Shown piece by piece: positions 41,782 to 50,174 of a stretch of 64,000 nt of DNA; the first letter of the stretch is position 1, and every line of letters begins with the position of its first letter. A program made the translations under genes and the position numbers. Source of the stretch: JBQTHD01 sp052390275 (GTDB taxonomy: Bacteria; Actinomycetota; Acidimicrobiia; Acidimicrobiales; AC-14); the NCBI GenBank assembly GCA_052390275.1, contig JBQTHD010000015.1, forward strand, positions 1 to 64,000, given 5' to 3'. Below the pieces are notes generated by a model, which did not search any database, was not told the origin of the DNA, and saw nothing but the letters and a program-made list of their open reading frames with translations.

Positions 41782-42804
41782 TCATGTTGACGTGTCGCCG
41801 AGCGCTGGAGTTTTCGAAACGGTGCACTGGACCCTTTCCGCGACCAGGTCGCCCAAAAGCGTTGTGGATCCGACGGTACCGACCACCGCGGTAACCGCCG
41901 CTTCAATTCGTTCAGCCGCGCCGGTGTCGCCCAGAAAGTCGAGCATCAGCGCGGCGGAGCGGATTGCGGCCAGAGGGTTTGCCGTGCCCGTTCCGGCGAT
42001 GTCGGGAGCCGAACCGTGCACGGGCTCGAACAGCGATGGCCCGGTCCGGGCCGGGTTCAGGTTGGCGGACGCGGCCAACCCGATGCCCCCGCTCAGTTCC
42101 CCGGCCAGGTCGGTGAGGATGTCGCCGAAGAGGTTGTCCGTGACGATCACGTCGAAGCGGTCGGGGTCCGACACGAGGTGGATACAGGCGGCATCGACGT
42201 GGCAGTAGGCGACGCGCACGCCGGGAAATTCCGTTGCCACCTCATCGGTGGTCCGCTGCCAGAGATCGCCGGCGAAGGTCAAGACGTTGGTCTTGTGCAC
42301 CATGGTCAGGTGCTGGCGGGGTCGCAACGCGGCCAGACTGAACGCGTAGCGGACGCAGCGCTCCACCCCCATCCGGGTGTTGACGGATCCCTGGGTGGCC
42401 ACCTCCTCGGCGGTGCCCTTGCGTAAGAATCCTCCCTCGCCCGCGTAGGTGCCTTCGGTGTTCTCCCGCACCACCACGTACCCCCGGCGACCGGCGGGGG
42501 AGAAGGGGCGGACGTTGGCGAACAGGTCCAACTCGAACCGAAGCCGCAGCAGCAGGCCTCGCTCGATCACTCCCGGCGCCACAGCCGGGTGGCCGACGGC
42601 GCCGAGGAGGATGGCGTCGAGGCTCCGAAGCTCGGACAGCGTGTCGTCGGGAAGGATCTGCCCGTCGCGCCGGTAGCGCTGGCCGCCCAGGTCGAAGGCC
42701 ACCGTGTCCATGACCACTCCGGCGGCCTCCACCACCTTCAGGGCCTCGGCCACCACCTCGGGCCCGATGCCGTCGCCACCGATCACGCCGACCCTGTGGC
42801 CCAC
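41782..42804 (-). CDS. leuB: 3-isopropylmalate dehydrogenase
   Basis: The 340-residue enzyme has the isopropylmalate/isocitrate dehydrogenase fold: GVIGGDGIGPEVVAEAL, YVVVRENTEGTYAGEGG, HKTNVLTFAGDLW and DVIVTDNLFGDILTDLAGELSGGIGLAASANL, with Asp metal ligands. NAD binding is indicated by VHGSAPDIAGTGTANPLAAI. It oxidises 3-isopropylmalate for leucine, and also the methylmalate intermediate of the citramalate pathway. It heads the minus-strand operon and is divergent from greA with 44 bases between starts. Confidence 0.95.
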   Translation of the reverse strand: MGHRVGVIGGDGIGPEVVAEALKVVEAAGVVMDTVAFDLGGQRYRRDGQILPDDTLSELRSLDAILLGAVGHPAVAPGVIERGLLLRLRFELDLFANVRPFSPAGRRGYVVVRENTEGTYAGEGGFLRKGTAEEVATQGSVNTRMGVERCVRYAFSLAALRPRQHLTMVHKTNVLTFAGDLWQRTTDEVATEFPGVRVAYCHVDAACIHLVSDPDRFDVIVTDNLFGDILTDLAGELSGGIGLAASANLNPARTGPSLFEPVHGSAPDIAGTGTANPLAAIRSAALMLDFLGDTGAAERIEAAVTAVVGTVGSTTLLGDLVAERVQCTVSKTPALGDTST

Positions 42805-42848
42805 GGGTGCTCACCGTAGTTCGAACCAACAGGGGTAGCGTCGTCCGG

Positions 42849-43364
42849 ATGGTTGATCAATCGTCCGGGCTGGCCGATCCTGCCGGCTCGCCGCCGACCC
42901 GCACCGAGCTCTCCCAGGCGGCGCTTGACCGTCTCAAGGCGGAGCATGAGGACCTCACGACCCGGGGTCGGGTGGAGTTGGCCGCCACCATCGAGCGGGC
43001 TCGGGAGTTGGGGGACCTGAGCGAGAACGCCGACTACCACTCGGCCAAGGATGACCAGGGTCGGATGGAGGCCCGCATCCGCCACCTCCACCGCCTGATC
43101 GAAACCGCGGTGGTCATCGAGGACGTGGCAAGAACCGGCTCGGGAGCCGTGATCAGCGGGAGCATCGTCACCCTCCGCTACTCCGGGGCGGAGTCGGCGG
43201 AGAAGTACCTGGTCGGTTCCATAGAGGAGCGCCGGGACGACGTGGTGGTGGTATCGCCCGCCTCCCCGCTGGGCAAGGCGATCCTGGGCCATCGGGCCGG
43301 GGAGACGGTGGAGTACGAGGCCCCCCGAGGCATGCTGTCGGTCGAGGTGATCGAGGTCGCCTGA
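42849..43364 (+). CDS. greA: Transcription elongation factor GreA
   Basis: The 171-residue protein has the N-terminal coiled coil ending in RARELGDLSENADYHSAKDDQ, whose acidic tip residues (Asp and Glu of GDLSENADY) enter the polymerase secondary channel to stimulate RNA cleavage. The C-terminal FKBP-like domain ends with ILGHRAGETVEYEAPRGMLSVEVIEV. ATG 42849 gives a slightly long N-terminus. It sits between leuB and leuC with no functional link to them. Confidence 0.93.
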   Translation: MVDQSSGLADPAGSPPTRTELSQAALDRLKAEHEDLTTRGRVELAATIERARELGDLSENADYHSAKDDQGRMEARIRHLHRLIETAVVIEDVARTGSGAVISGSIVTLRYSGAESAEKYLVGSIEERRDDVVVVSPASPLGKAILGHRAGETVEYEAPRGMLSVEVIEVA

Positions 43365-43509
43365 CTCGTCGGGGCTGGTGGCGGGCCCGGCTCGTCCACC
43401 GTCAGCGGGCCGCCCCGGTCCTCGTCGACGTCAGTCCGGCGGCGCGACGGCTTCGGACCGGTCGACAATTGCGGTCGAGGCCTGGGCTCGGATCGGTAGC
43501 GTGACGGCC

Positions 43510-44988
43510 ATGGCCCCGACCGCCGCCCCTCGAACGTTGAGCCAGAAGATCTGGGACGCCCATCTGGTGCGTTCCGGCCAGGGCGAGGAACCAGATCTGC
43601 TCTATGTCGACCTGCACCTGGTTCACGAAGTCACCTCCCCGCAGGCTTTCGATGGTCTGCGGCTGGCCGGGCGGGCGGTGAGGCGTCCGAGGCTGACCCT
43701 GGCCACCATGGATCACAACGTCCCCACCTGGTTCCCGGCCGGGGCCGATGGTCAGCCGGACACGACGGTGGTGGACGATCCCGTCTCGGCCCGCCAGATC
43801 GAGGTCCTGGCCGCCAACTGCGCCGAGTTTGCTGTCCCCCTGCATGCCATGGGTTCGGCTGAGCAGGGGATCGTCCACATAATCGGACCGGAGCAGGGCC
43901 TCACCCAGCCGGGGATGACCATCGTCTGCGGCGACAGCCACACCTCGACCCACGGCGCTTTCGGCGCCCTGGCCTTCGGGATCGGCACCAGCGAGGTGGA
44001 GCACGTGCTGGCCACTCAGACCCTGCCCCAGCGTCCAGCCCGGACCATGGCCGTCAACGTCGACGGCCATCTACGGCCCGGCGTGACGGCGAAGGACGTG
44101 ATCCTGGCCGTCATCGGGCGAATCGGAACGGGCGGCGGGATCGGCCATGTCATCGAGTACCGGGGCTCAGCCATCGAGTCTTTGACCATGGAGGGCCGGA
44201 TGACGGTCTGCAACATGAGCATCGAGGCCGGGGCCAGGGCGGGGATGATCGCTCCCGATGACAAGACGTTCGCCTATCTGAATGGTCGTCGCCACGCTCC
44301 TCGTCCTCCGGACTGGGACGGGGCGTTGGAGTACTGGAGGACGCTGGCCAGCGACCCCGGCGCTGTCTTTGACACCGAGGTCAACCTCGATGCCGGGGCT
44401 ATCGGCCCACATGTTTCCTGGGGCACCAACCCTGCTCAGGTGGTTGGCATCGACGGTGCCGTGCCCGATCCGGATGCCTACGAAGATGCGTCGCAGGCCG
44501 ACGCTGCCCGGCGGGCTCTGGCGTACATGGGCCTGAGGGCGGGGACTCTGATGCGCGACATCCCGGTGGACACGGTGTTCATCGGGTCCTGCACCAACGG
44601 ACGCATGGAGGACTTGCGGGCCGCGGCCGGGGTGGTGGCCGGTAGGCGGGTGGCCAACGGGGTCCGGGCGCTGGTGGTCCCCGGGTCCATGCGGGTCAAG
44701 GCGGAGGCCGAAACCGAGGGCCTCGACCGTGTATTCACCGCCGCCGGGTTCGAATGGCGCTCCGCCGGATGTTCGATGTGTCTCGGAATGAACCCGGACA
44801 CCCTGTCCCCAGGGGAACGGAGCGCGTCGACCTCCAACCGCAACTTCGAGGGCCGCCAGGGCCGAGGGGGCCGCACACATCTGGTCTCACCAGCGGTGGC
44901 CGCGGCCACCGCCGTGTTGGGCCACTTCGCCGCACCCGAGGACCTCAGCTCAGCCGATGGGCTGGTCGCCTCGGCTGGGGGTCGATGA
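43510..44988 (+). CDS. leuC: 3-isopropylmalate dehydratase large subunit
   Basis: The 492-residue aconitase-superfamily protein contains HIIGPEQGLTQPGMTIVCGDSHTSTHGAFG, cluster ligands in FIGSCTNGRMED and SAGCSMCLGMNPD, and STSNRNFEGRQGRGGRTHLVSP. It isomerises 2- to 3-isopropylmalate and can serve citramalate. ATG 43510 is used; GTG 43501 is possible. It overlaps leuD by ATGA. Confidence 0.95.
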   Translation: MAPTAAPRTLSQKIWDAHLVRSGQGEEPDLLYVDLHLVHEVTSPQAFDGLRLAGRAVRRPRLTLATMDHNVPTWFPAGADGQPDTTVVDDPVSARQIEVLAANCAEFAVPLHAMGSAEQGIVHIIGPEQGLTQPGMTIVCGDSHTSTHGAFGALAFGIGTSEVEHVLATQTLPQRPARTMAVNVDGHLRPGVTAKDVILAVIGRIGTGGGIGHVIEYRGSAIESLTMEGRMTVCNMSIEAGARAGMIAPDDKTFAYLNGRRHAPRPPDWDGALEYWRTLASDPGAVFDTEVNLDAGAIGPHVSWGTNPAQVVGIDGAVPDPDAYEDASQADAARRALAYMGLRAGTLMRDIPVDTVFIGSCTNGRMEDLRAAAGVVAGRRVANGVRALVVPGSMRVKAEAETEGLDRVFTAAGFEWRSAGCSMCLGMNPDTLSPGERSASTSNRNFEGRQGRGGRTHLVSPAVAAATAVLGHFAAPEDLSSADGLVASAGGR

Positions 44989-45581
44989 TGGATGCGGTGC
45001 GGACGGTGGTGGGTACCGCGGTGGCCCTGCGGCGCTCCGACGTCGACACCGACCAGATCATCCCCAGCGTCTGGCTGAAGCGGGTCGAGCGGACCGGGTT
45101 TGGCGCCGGGCTGTTCTCGCAGTGGCGGGAGGACCCGACCTTCGTCCTCAACTCCGAGCGCCATCGGGGAGCCACCATCCTGGTGGCCGGCCCCAACTTC
45201 GGCACCGGGTCCTCCCGGGAGCATGCCGTCTGGGCACTGACGGACTACGGCTTTCGGGTGGTCATCTCCAGCCGGTTCGCCGACATCTTTCAGACCAACT
45301 GCACCAAATCCGGGCTGGTGCCGGTCACGGTGGGCGAGGAGATCGTGGCCCGGTTGATGGAGGCGGTGGAGGCGGACCCGGCCACGTCGGTGACGGTCGA
45401 TCTCGAGTCACTGCGCCTGTCCGCGCCGGCGGCGGCGGTGGAGGTGGGCTTCGAGATGGACGCCTTCACCCGCATGCGGTTCATGGAGGGTCTCGATGAT
45501 GTCGGGCTGACGCTTCGTCACGAGGAGGCGATCGATGCTTTCGAGGCATCCCGTCCACTCTGGATGCCGGTTACGGCCTGA
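44985..45581 (+). CDS. leuD: 3-isopropylmalate dehydratase small subunit
   Basis: The 198-residue swivel subunit has DVDTDQIIPSVWLKRVERTGFG, the substrate loop ILVAGPNFGTGSSREHAVWAL and FRVVISSRFADIFQTNCTKSGLVPV. It completes the enzyme with leuC, to which it is coupled by an ATGA overlap. The start lies in ATGATG; the first ATG overlaps the stop. Confidence 0.95.
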   Translation: MMDAVRTVVGTAVALRRSDVDTDQIIPSVWLKRVERTGFGAGLFSQWREDPTFVLNSERHRGATILVAGPNFGTGSSREHAVWALTDYGFRVVISSRFADIFQTNCTKSGLVPVTVGEEIVARLMEAVEADPATSVTVDLESLRLSAPAAAVEVGFEMDAFTRMRFMEGLDDVGLTLRHEEAIDAFEASRPLWMPVTA

Positions 45582-45717
45582 GTAGTTGCCGCGAATCCTC
45601 GCTGGCCGAAGCCTCCGTCCACCGGACATCGGCTCGCGAGACGCCAGGGCGACACCCCGATGCACATGGGCGCCCATAGGCTGCCTTCCTGTGTTTTCCC
45701 GAGGAGAGTCAACCGAG

Positions 45718-45756
45718 ATGACCGACGCCAGCCGCCGAGACGGAGCCCCCCGATGA
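45718..45756 (+). CDS. Twelve-residue leader cistron coupled to the next gene
   Basis: GAGGAGAG lies eight bases before ATG 45718, which encodes MTDASRRDGAPR and stops at TGA 45754-45756. That TGA overlaps the ATG of the next gene (ATGA). The bases around this start (GATGACCGACGC) are repeated exactly at the downstream start 35 bases later, so the leader looks like a duplicated start region that kept the only good ribosome binding site. Confidence 0.55.
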   Translation: MTDASRRDGAPR

Positions 45757-46532
45757 CCGACGCAGAGGTACTCGAAGCCCTGGTGTCCGGCGGCGCCCGA
45801 CGGGCCTTCGGGCCCACCCTTCACATCGAGGGCGACTGCCTGTTCTTCGACGGATGGTGGCAGGCCGCCTTCCGCATCGCCCCGACCACCTACGCCATCC
45901 GGGACGAGGACCCCCCGGGCGAGACCACTGTTCTTGACGACGTGGTGGAGGCGCTGGGGGCCAAGGGCCTCGTCGCCGTCCCGGCCAACGCATCGCAGTT
46001 CTTCGCCATCACCTACACCGAGATCGCTCTTGGCCTGGTGATGTGGAAGTTCATGTCCACCGATCTGGAGACGGCCGATACCGCGCTGGCGGCCCGGGCC
46101 GGCCATGACGCCTTCCTGAACGACTACGACAACGACAACATCAAGGAGGCGGACTACTCCGCCGAGTTGGGAGGAGCCCGCCGCAACGCAGGCCTACCCC
46201 CTTCCATCATCCTCACGGTGGGCATCAGCCCTGATCGGGTGGCCGAGTTGGCCGCTTCGCTGGAGGGATGCCGGATCGAGAGCCGGGCGATGGGCGAGAT
46301 CCGCCCCGAAGCCTGTGGGTCACTGATTCCCACTCTGGTGGTGGTGGACACGACCGTGACCGCCGGGGCGGAGTTCGCCATGGAGTTGCGGGCTGCCGCG
46401 TGTGGCCGGTTCATTCCTCTGGTGGCCATGGCCAACCCTGAGCAGGGAACGCCGCTGGGGGCAGATGCGGCGGTGGCCCCGGCTGCGGCCTCCGCGGCCT
46501 GGGCCGAAACCATCCACCGCCTCCTTCCGTAG
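45753..46532 (+). CDS. Hypothetical two-part protein, C-terminus receiver-like
   Basis: The 259-residue soluble protein has an N-terminal part with LHIEGDCLFFDGWWQAAFRI and VAVPANASQFFAITYTEIALGLVMWK, an acidic middle (FLNDYDNDNIKEADYSAEL), and a C-terminal part that looks like an alpha/beta receiver-type fold (ILTVGISPDRVAELAASLEG, TLVVVDTTVTAGAEFAMELR, GRFIPLVAMANPEQ) without a clear phospho-acceptor. No named family was recognised. Its ATG depends on coupling with the 12-residue leader cistron, since no good ribosome site lies directly before it. Confidence 0.6.
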   Translation: MTDAEVLEALVSGGARRAFGPTLHIEGDCLFFDGWWQAAFRIAPTTYAIRDEDPPGETTVLDDVVEALGAKGLVAVPANASQFFAITYTEIALGLVMWKFMSTDLETADTALAARAGHDAFLNDYDNDNIKEADYSAELGGARRNAGLPPSIILTVGISPDRVAELAASLEGCRIESRAMGEIRPEACGSLIPTLVVVDTTVTAGAEFAMELRAAACGRFIPLVAMANPEQGTPLGADAAVAPAAASAAWAETIHRLLP

Positions 46533-46627
46533 CTGAAAGGGCTGCCCTCCCTCGGTCCCATCTCCGCGGGAGGGCCCTGGCATCTCCAAGTTCCTTCGAA
46601 AGGGTGGCCTGACTGGGTCTGGCAGAT

Positions 46628-47245
46628 TCAGCGGGCGCCGTCGACTATTTCTCGCCCGGCCAGAGGCGAGGGAAGCTCAACGACCAGTTCGCTGTAGACG
46701 GCGATTTCGATGCAGGCCACGTCAGGTCCGGCCCGGGGGTCGCGCCCGGAGAAGAGGGTGATGGTCACGACCTCAGGGTCGGATTCGTCGATGTCGACCC
46801 GGGCGGTCACGTCGCAGGGGGCTACACCGCTGAAGAAGCGCAGCGCCACCCGACGGTCGTCGAGCACCTCCGCCTCGTCGAAGGGCCGAGGACGCAGGTC
46901 GACGGCCTCGGGCACCAGGGTCACCGGTTGGGCGTCGCCTCCTCCAGGGGGGCCTCCGAGCGGCGGGGGAGCGGGGTCGACCCTACCGACCACCGGCGGG
47001 CCGTCGACGGCCCCATCGTCGCTGGCCACCAGGGAGCAGGACGAGGCGACGAAGGCCAGCGCAGCGAAAGCCAGTGCCGCCCGGGGACGGTTGACTCGGG
47101 GTCGGGCGAGCGCACCGATTGGGAGGCGGGTAGCCGACCCGGCTCTTGATCGGACGGCCCGACCGACACGGAGTCCGGCGGGCGAACCGGGGTGCGTTCG
47201 GGTGGGTGAATCCACCACCGGTGAGGGCTGGACCGGTGGGATCAT
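46628..47245 (-). CDS. Putative lipoprotein
   Basis: After a basic n-region, the segment RAALAFAALAFVASSC is a signal peptide with a lipobox-like cysteine. The mature part is acidic, with a Pro/Gly linker (RVDPAPPPLGGPPGGG) and a small domain including LDDRRVALRFFSGVAPCDVTARVDI and two further Cys that may form a disulfide. The start is uncertain: ATG 47245 gives 205 residues, and a GTG closer to the signal would be more typical. Function unknown. Confidence 0.6.
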   Translation of the reverse strand: MIPPVQPSPVVDSPTRTHPGSPAGLRVGRAVRSRAGSATRLPIGALARPRVNRPRAALAFAALAFVASSCSLVASDDGAVDGPPVVGRVDPAPPPLGGPPGGGDAQPVTLVPEAVDLRPRPFDEAEVLDDRRVALRFFSGVAPCDVTARVDIDESDPEVVTITLFSGRDPRAGPDVACIEIAVYSELVVELPSPLAGREIVDGAR

Positions 47246-47425
47246 GCTTTTGGGACGCTTACTTTCTCCGGCCGGTTCCCTCGATGCCAGGAATGGCCCG
47301 CGAGGGTTGGCCTGGGCCGGTGCAGGCCGGCCGGGCCAGAGCCCGCGGGAGGGCTGAGCGAACGCCGGGCCGGACGGTCGGAAACCACGCAAGCGCCCTT
47401 CTGACCGATCGGCCACACTTCGCCG

Positions 47426-48127
47426 GTGCGCATGCTGGTACCCGACCTTCAGGACCCCGTCGATCCCCTGACCGTATATGTCGACCGGCCCCAGGCGCTG
47501 GGCCGCCCGGGCGTGCGAGTCAACATGGTGGCCAGCACCGACGGCGCCACCGCGGTGGCGGGCAGGGCCGGCGCCCTGGGCGACAGCGGGGACCGCGTCC
47601 TGTTCCGCCTGATGCGATCGCTGGCCGACGTGATCCTGGTCGGGGCGTCGACCGTTCGCCGGGAGGGCTACCGGCCCGCTTCGGCGCCCATCGCCGTGGT
47701 CACCGGTACCTGCCGCCTGGACTGGTCAGCCTCCCTCTTCACCCCCGGGGGGCCGCAGCCGATCGTCTTCACCTCCGAGCGCAGCGATCGGGGCGATCGC
47801 CAGGCCGCGGCGGCGGTGGCCGAGGTGGTGGTGGTCGGCGACCGGGCGGTCTCGATGGCCGGGGTGATGGCTGATCTCGGTGGCCGGGGCTATGTCCACG
47901 TACTGGCCGAAGGGGGACCGGTTCTCAACGCCAGCCTGGCCGAGGCCGGCCTGGTGGACGAGGTGTGCCTGACGGTGTCGCCCCTTCTGGTCGGCGGGGC
48001 GTCGGCCCGGATAATGGGCGAGGCGGACCTGGCGACGCCGGTACCCATGACTCTCGTTTCCGTGCTGGAGGAATCCGGGTCCCTGTACACCCGCTACCGC
48101 CCGGCCGCGATTGCTTCCCACCGCTAA
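47426..48127 (+). CDS. RibD C-terminal domain (DHFR-like) reductase
   Basis: The 233-residue protein has the RibD reductase fold: RVNMVASTDGATAVAGRAGALGDSGD, ADVILVGASTVRREGY, VHVLAEGGPVLNASLAEAGLVDEVCLTVSPLLVGG. It lacks the deaminase half, as do the pyrimidine reductase-like enzymes of riboflavin synthesis and other NADPH reductases. It is not beside other rib genes, so the substrate is open. The start is GTG 47426. Confidence 0.85.
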   Translation: MRMLVPDLQDPVDPLTVYVDRPQALGRPGVRVNMVASTDGATAVAGRAGALGDSGDRVLFRLMRSLADVILVGASTVRREGYRPASAPIAVVTGTCRLDWSASLFTPGGPQPIVFTSERSDRGDRQAAAAVAEVVVVGDRAVSMAGVMADLGGRGYVHVLAEGGPVLNASLAEAGLVDEVCLTVSPLLVGGASARIMGEADLATPVPMTLVSVLEESGSLYTRYRPAAIASHR

Positions 48128-48145
48128 ACGGGTTAGCAATCTTCT

Positions 48146-48907
48146 GTGGTTCAGACAGCAGGTTCGAGTGTTCACCCCGGTAGTCGGACGTGGCTGGCCG
48201 GGTTCATCGGCCTTTCTGGGGCCTTCATGTGGATCCTGGCGCCGGGAGCGGCTCATGCGACCGCCGGGATCCGATCGTCGCAATCGTGGGCGGCCGCGCC
48301 CCCGCCGACCTTCCAGCCCCCGCCGCCGCCCCGGGACCCCCCACCGCCACCACCTTCGACCACGGTGGCGCCGAGCAAGTGCGAAAGGGTCGGGGCCTGT
48401 CCGACCCGGCCGGCCGGGGGCGGGGTCCTTAGCCCGGAGGTCGCCGACCCGGCTCCCACCACCACCCAGCCCCCAGCCCCGACGACGACCATGGCCGGCG
48501 CCACCACAACCACAAAGGCCGGCGCCACCACAACCACCCTGGCCCGGACCACGACCACCCTTGCCCCCGGGGTGACAGCCCCCAGCGTGGCGCCTGGAGC
48601 CAACCCGACTGGGCCGGGTGGGGCCCCGCGGACCGGCCCGGGTGGGGCCACCGCCAGCGTGGTGCGCAGCGGTACCGCCGGTGCCAGCGCTTCGGAAACG
48701 CCAACCGAGACTTCCATCGCGGAGGATTCCGACGCTGAAGATTCCGATCAGACGACCGTGGAGACTGGTGAGATCCGGGCCGAGGACGCGTCGTCATCGG
48801 AAGGTTTCCCGACCGGCCTCGTGGCTGGGGGGTTGTTAGCGCTCGCGGCTTTAGGCGCTGGCGGTTATGCGCTGAGGCGGCGCCAACAGGGCGTCAGTCG
48901 CAACTGA
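48146..48907 (+). CDS. Secreted, membrane-anchored Pro/Thr-rich surface protein
   Basis: The 253-residue product has an N-terminal signal (WLAGFIGLSGAFMWILAPGAAHA) and a proline stretch. A threonine-rich region with TTT blocks (TTTMAGATTTTKAGATTTTLA) and a glycine-rich part follow. A C-terminal helix with a basic stop (GLVAGGLLALAALGAGGYALRRR) resembles sortase-type or simple C-terminal anchors; an LPxTG motif is absent (FPTG is the nearest). It probably spans or decorates the cell wall. Confidence 0.7.
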   Translation: MVQTAGSSVHPGSRTWLAGFIGLSGAFMWILAPGAAHATAGIRSSQSWAAAPPPTFQPPPPPRDPPPPPPSTTVAPSKCERVGACPTRPAGGGVLSPEVADPAPTTTQPPAPTTTMAGATTTTKAGATTTTLARTTTTLAPGVTAPSVAPGANPTGPGGAPRTGPGGATASVVRSGTAGASASETPTETSIAEDSDAEDSDQTTVETGEIRAEDASSSEGFPTGLVAGGLLALAALGAGGYALRRRQQGVSRN

Positions 48908-48987
48908 CCATCGCCTCGCCTGGTCAAGGGGAACCGATGCTCGAATGGGACCTGAGAGGTCACTTTCGAGCTTCAGTTGGTTGAAGT

Positions 48988-49758
48988 TCAGATGTTGGGG
49001 TCGCCTGGGGTCGCCGGCAGATCCAAACCCAAATCGATCAGGGCAGCCACCAGGGTGTCGATTCGGGCTTCCAGGGCGGCCACCCGCTCGACCAGACCGG
49101 CAGTGACCGCTCCTGCGCCCACCGCCGAAGTCCGCGAAGTCGGCACGGACTCCACCGCGGCGGAGTCGCCCAGGCACTGCTCCCAACGGGCCTCCTTCTG
49201 GCCCGGGCGGGGGGGCAGGCGTCGCACCAGCGGCTCGGCCCGCTCGGCCATCTTGGCCAGGACCTTCTCCAGTCCTTCGTTGGTGTCGAAGGCGTACAGA
49301 CGCTCACAACGGGAGCGGATCTCGGCCGAGGTCTGCGGGCCCCGCAACATCAACACGCTCAAGGCGGCCAGTTCGCCTTCGCCGGCCGCCAGGGCCTCGT
49401 CGAGGACCTGGCGGTAGCGCTCGGCCCGGTTCGACCGGCTGTAGACCACGCGGATGAGACCCTCGGCCCGGAGGTTGCTGAGCCCCGAGGAGGCGGTGAT
49501 CTCTGCCAGGTCCATGACCGGGTTGCGGTTGGAACTCTGGTTGGCAGCGGCCAAGAGCCCGTTCATGGTCAGGGGATAGAGGTCCGGTGTGGTGCGCTCC
49601 TTCTCCAGCAGGCACCCCAGCAGACGAATCTGCACCGGGGTCAAGGGCTTGCGACTCACCGTTGCGGTCTGCTCCCCGACCGTCGGCCCGTCGCCTGGCC
49701 TCCCGTCAACCGCCTGCCCGTCAACCACCTGCCCGTCAACCACCTGCCCGTCAACCAC
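48988..49758 (-). CDS. DUF480 (YceH-like) protein
   Basis: The conserved part begins at RKPLTPVQIRLLGCLLEKERTTPDLYPLTMNGLLAA and contains NQSSNRNPVMDL and VLMLRGPQTSAEIRSR, which mark the winged-helix DUF480 fold. A coiled-coil C-terminus follows (LVERVAALEARIDTLVAALIDLG). The frame from GTG 49758 adds VDGQ repeats; GTG 49659 directly before SRKPLTP is the more conservative start (223 residues). Its role is unknown in all bacteria as far as I know. Confidence 0.82.
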   Translation of the reverse strand: MVDGQVVDGQVVDGQAVDGRPGDGPTVGEQTATVSRKPLTPVQIRLLGCLLEKERTTPDLYPLTMNGLLAAANQSSNRNPVMDLAEITASSGLSNLRAEGLIRVVYSRSNRAERYRQVLDEALAAGEGELAALSVLMLRGPQTSAEIRSRCERLYAFDTNEGLEKVLAKMAERAEPLVRRLPPRPGQKEARWEQCLGDSAAVESVPTSRTSAVGAGAVTAGLVERVAALEARIDTLVAALIDLGLDLPATPGDPNI

Positions 49759-49764
49759 CTGCTC
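49705..49764 (-). repeat. Four 15-bp tandem repeats
   Basis: GTCAACCACCTGCCC (one unit with a G for A, one with TC at its end) is repeated four times, from 49705, 49720, 49735 and 49750. On the coding strand it adds VVDGQ units at the N-terminus of the DUF480 protein if GTG 49758 is used; otherwise it lies in the leader. The copy number may vary between strains. Confidence 0.8.
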
Positions 49765-49781
49765 CTCGACACCGGTGGAGA

Positions 49782-50141
49782 TCAGCGGCCGAGCGCCTCG
49801 GCCACCAGCGCCGCCTCGTCGGTCAGAGACACCTGGTGGTCCTTGCCCGAGACGAGCGTCAGAGGGGTGTTCTGGCTGGCCCAGCGGCGAAGCAGCCGTA
49901 GCTGATCGTCTCGCCAGGCGGAGTCGAGGTCGAACTCCAGGGATCCGCAGGCCCGGCCACCAGGGGATGAGAACAATCCCACCCTGACTGCCCGGCCCAC
50001 CGCGTGAACCTCGAAGATGCTCACGCCCTGCAACGATTCCAGCCGGTCCAAGCTCCCCTCCCCCCTCGGGCCGGAGGCTACCCGGGACCGGGCGGCCGGC
50101 GTCAAGAGGCCGACGCGCCGCCCAAACCGGTCACCGAGCAC
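49782..50141 (-). CDS. Small hypothetical protein
   Basis: GTG 50141 gives 119 residues with FGRRVGLLTPAARSRVA, LDRLESLQGVSIFEVHAVGRAVRVGLFSS and GSLEFDLDSAWRDDQLRLLRRWA. The alternation suggests an alpha/beta domain, but I recognise no family. The start is limited by the divergent LLM oxidoreductase gene at 50175. It runs into the DUF480 gene with a 23-base gap. Confidence 0.5.
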   Translation of the reverse strand: MLGDRFGRRVGLLTPAARSRVASGPRGEGSLDRLESLQGVSIFEVHAVGRAVRVGLFSSPGGRACGSLEFDLDSAWRDDQLRLLRRWASQNTPLTLVSGKDHQVSLTDEAALVAEALGR

Positions 50142-50174
50142 GCACAGCCGGTCGGCGGACGGCAGAATGCCCGG

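Noticed and set aside
39712..42208. Long plus-strand frames opposite cimA, ilvE and leuB
   Set aside because: The three biosynthetic genes are certain. These frames are the usual mirror ORFs of high-GC coding DNA.
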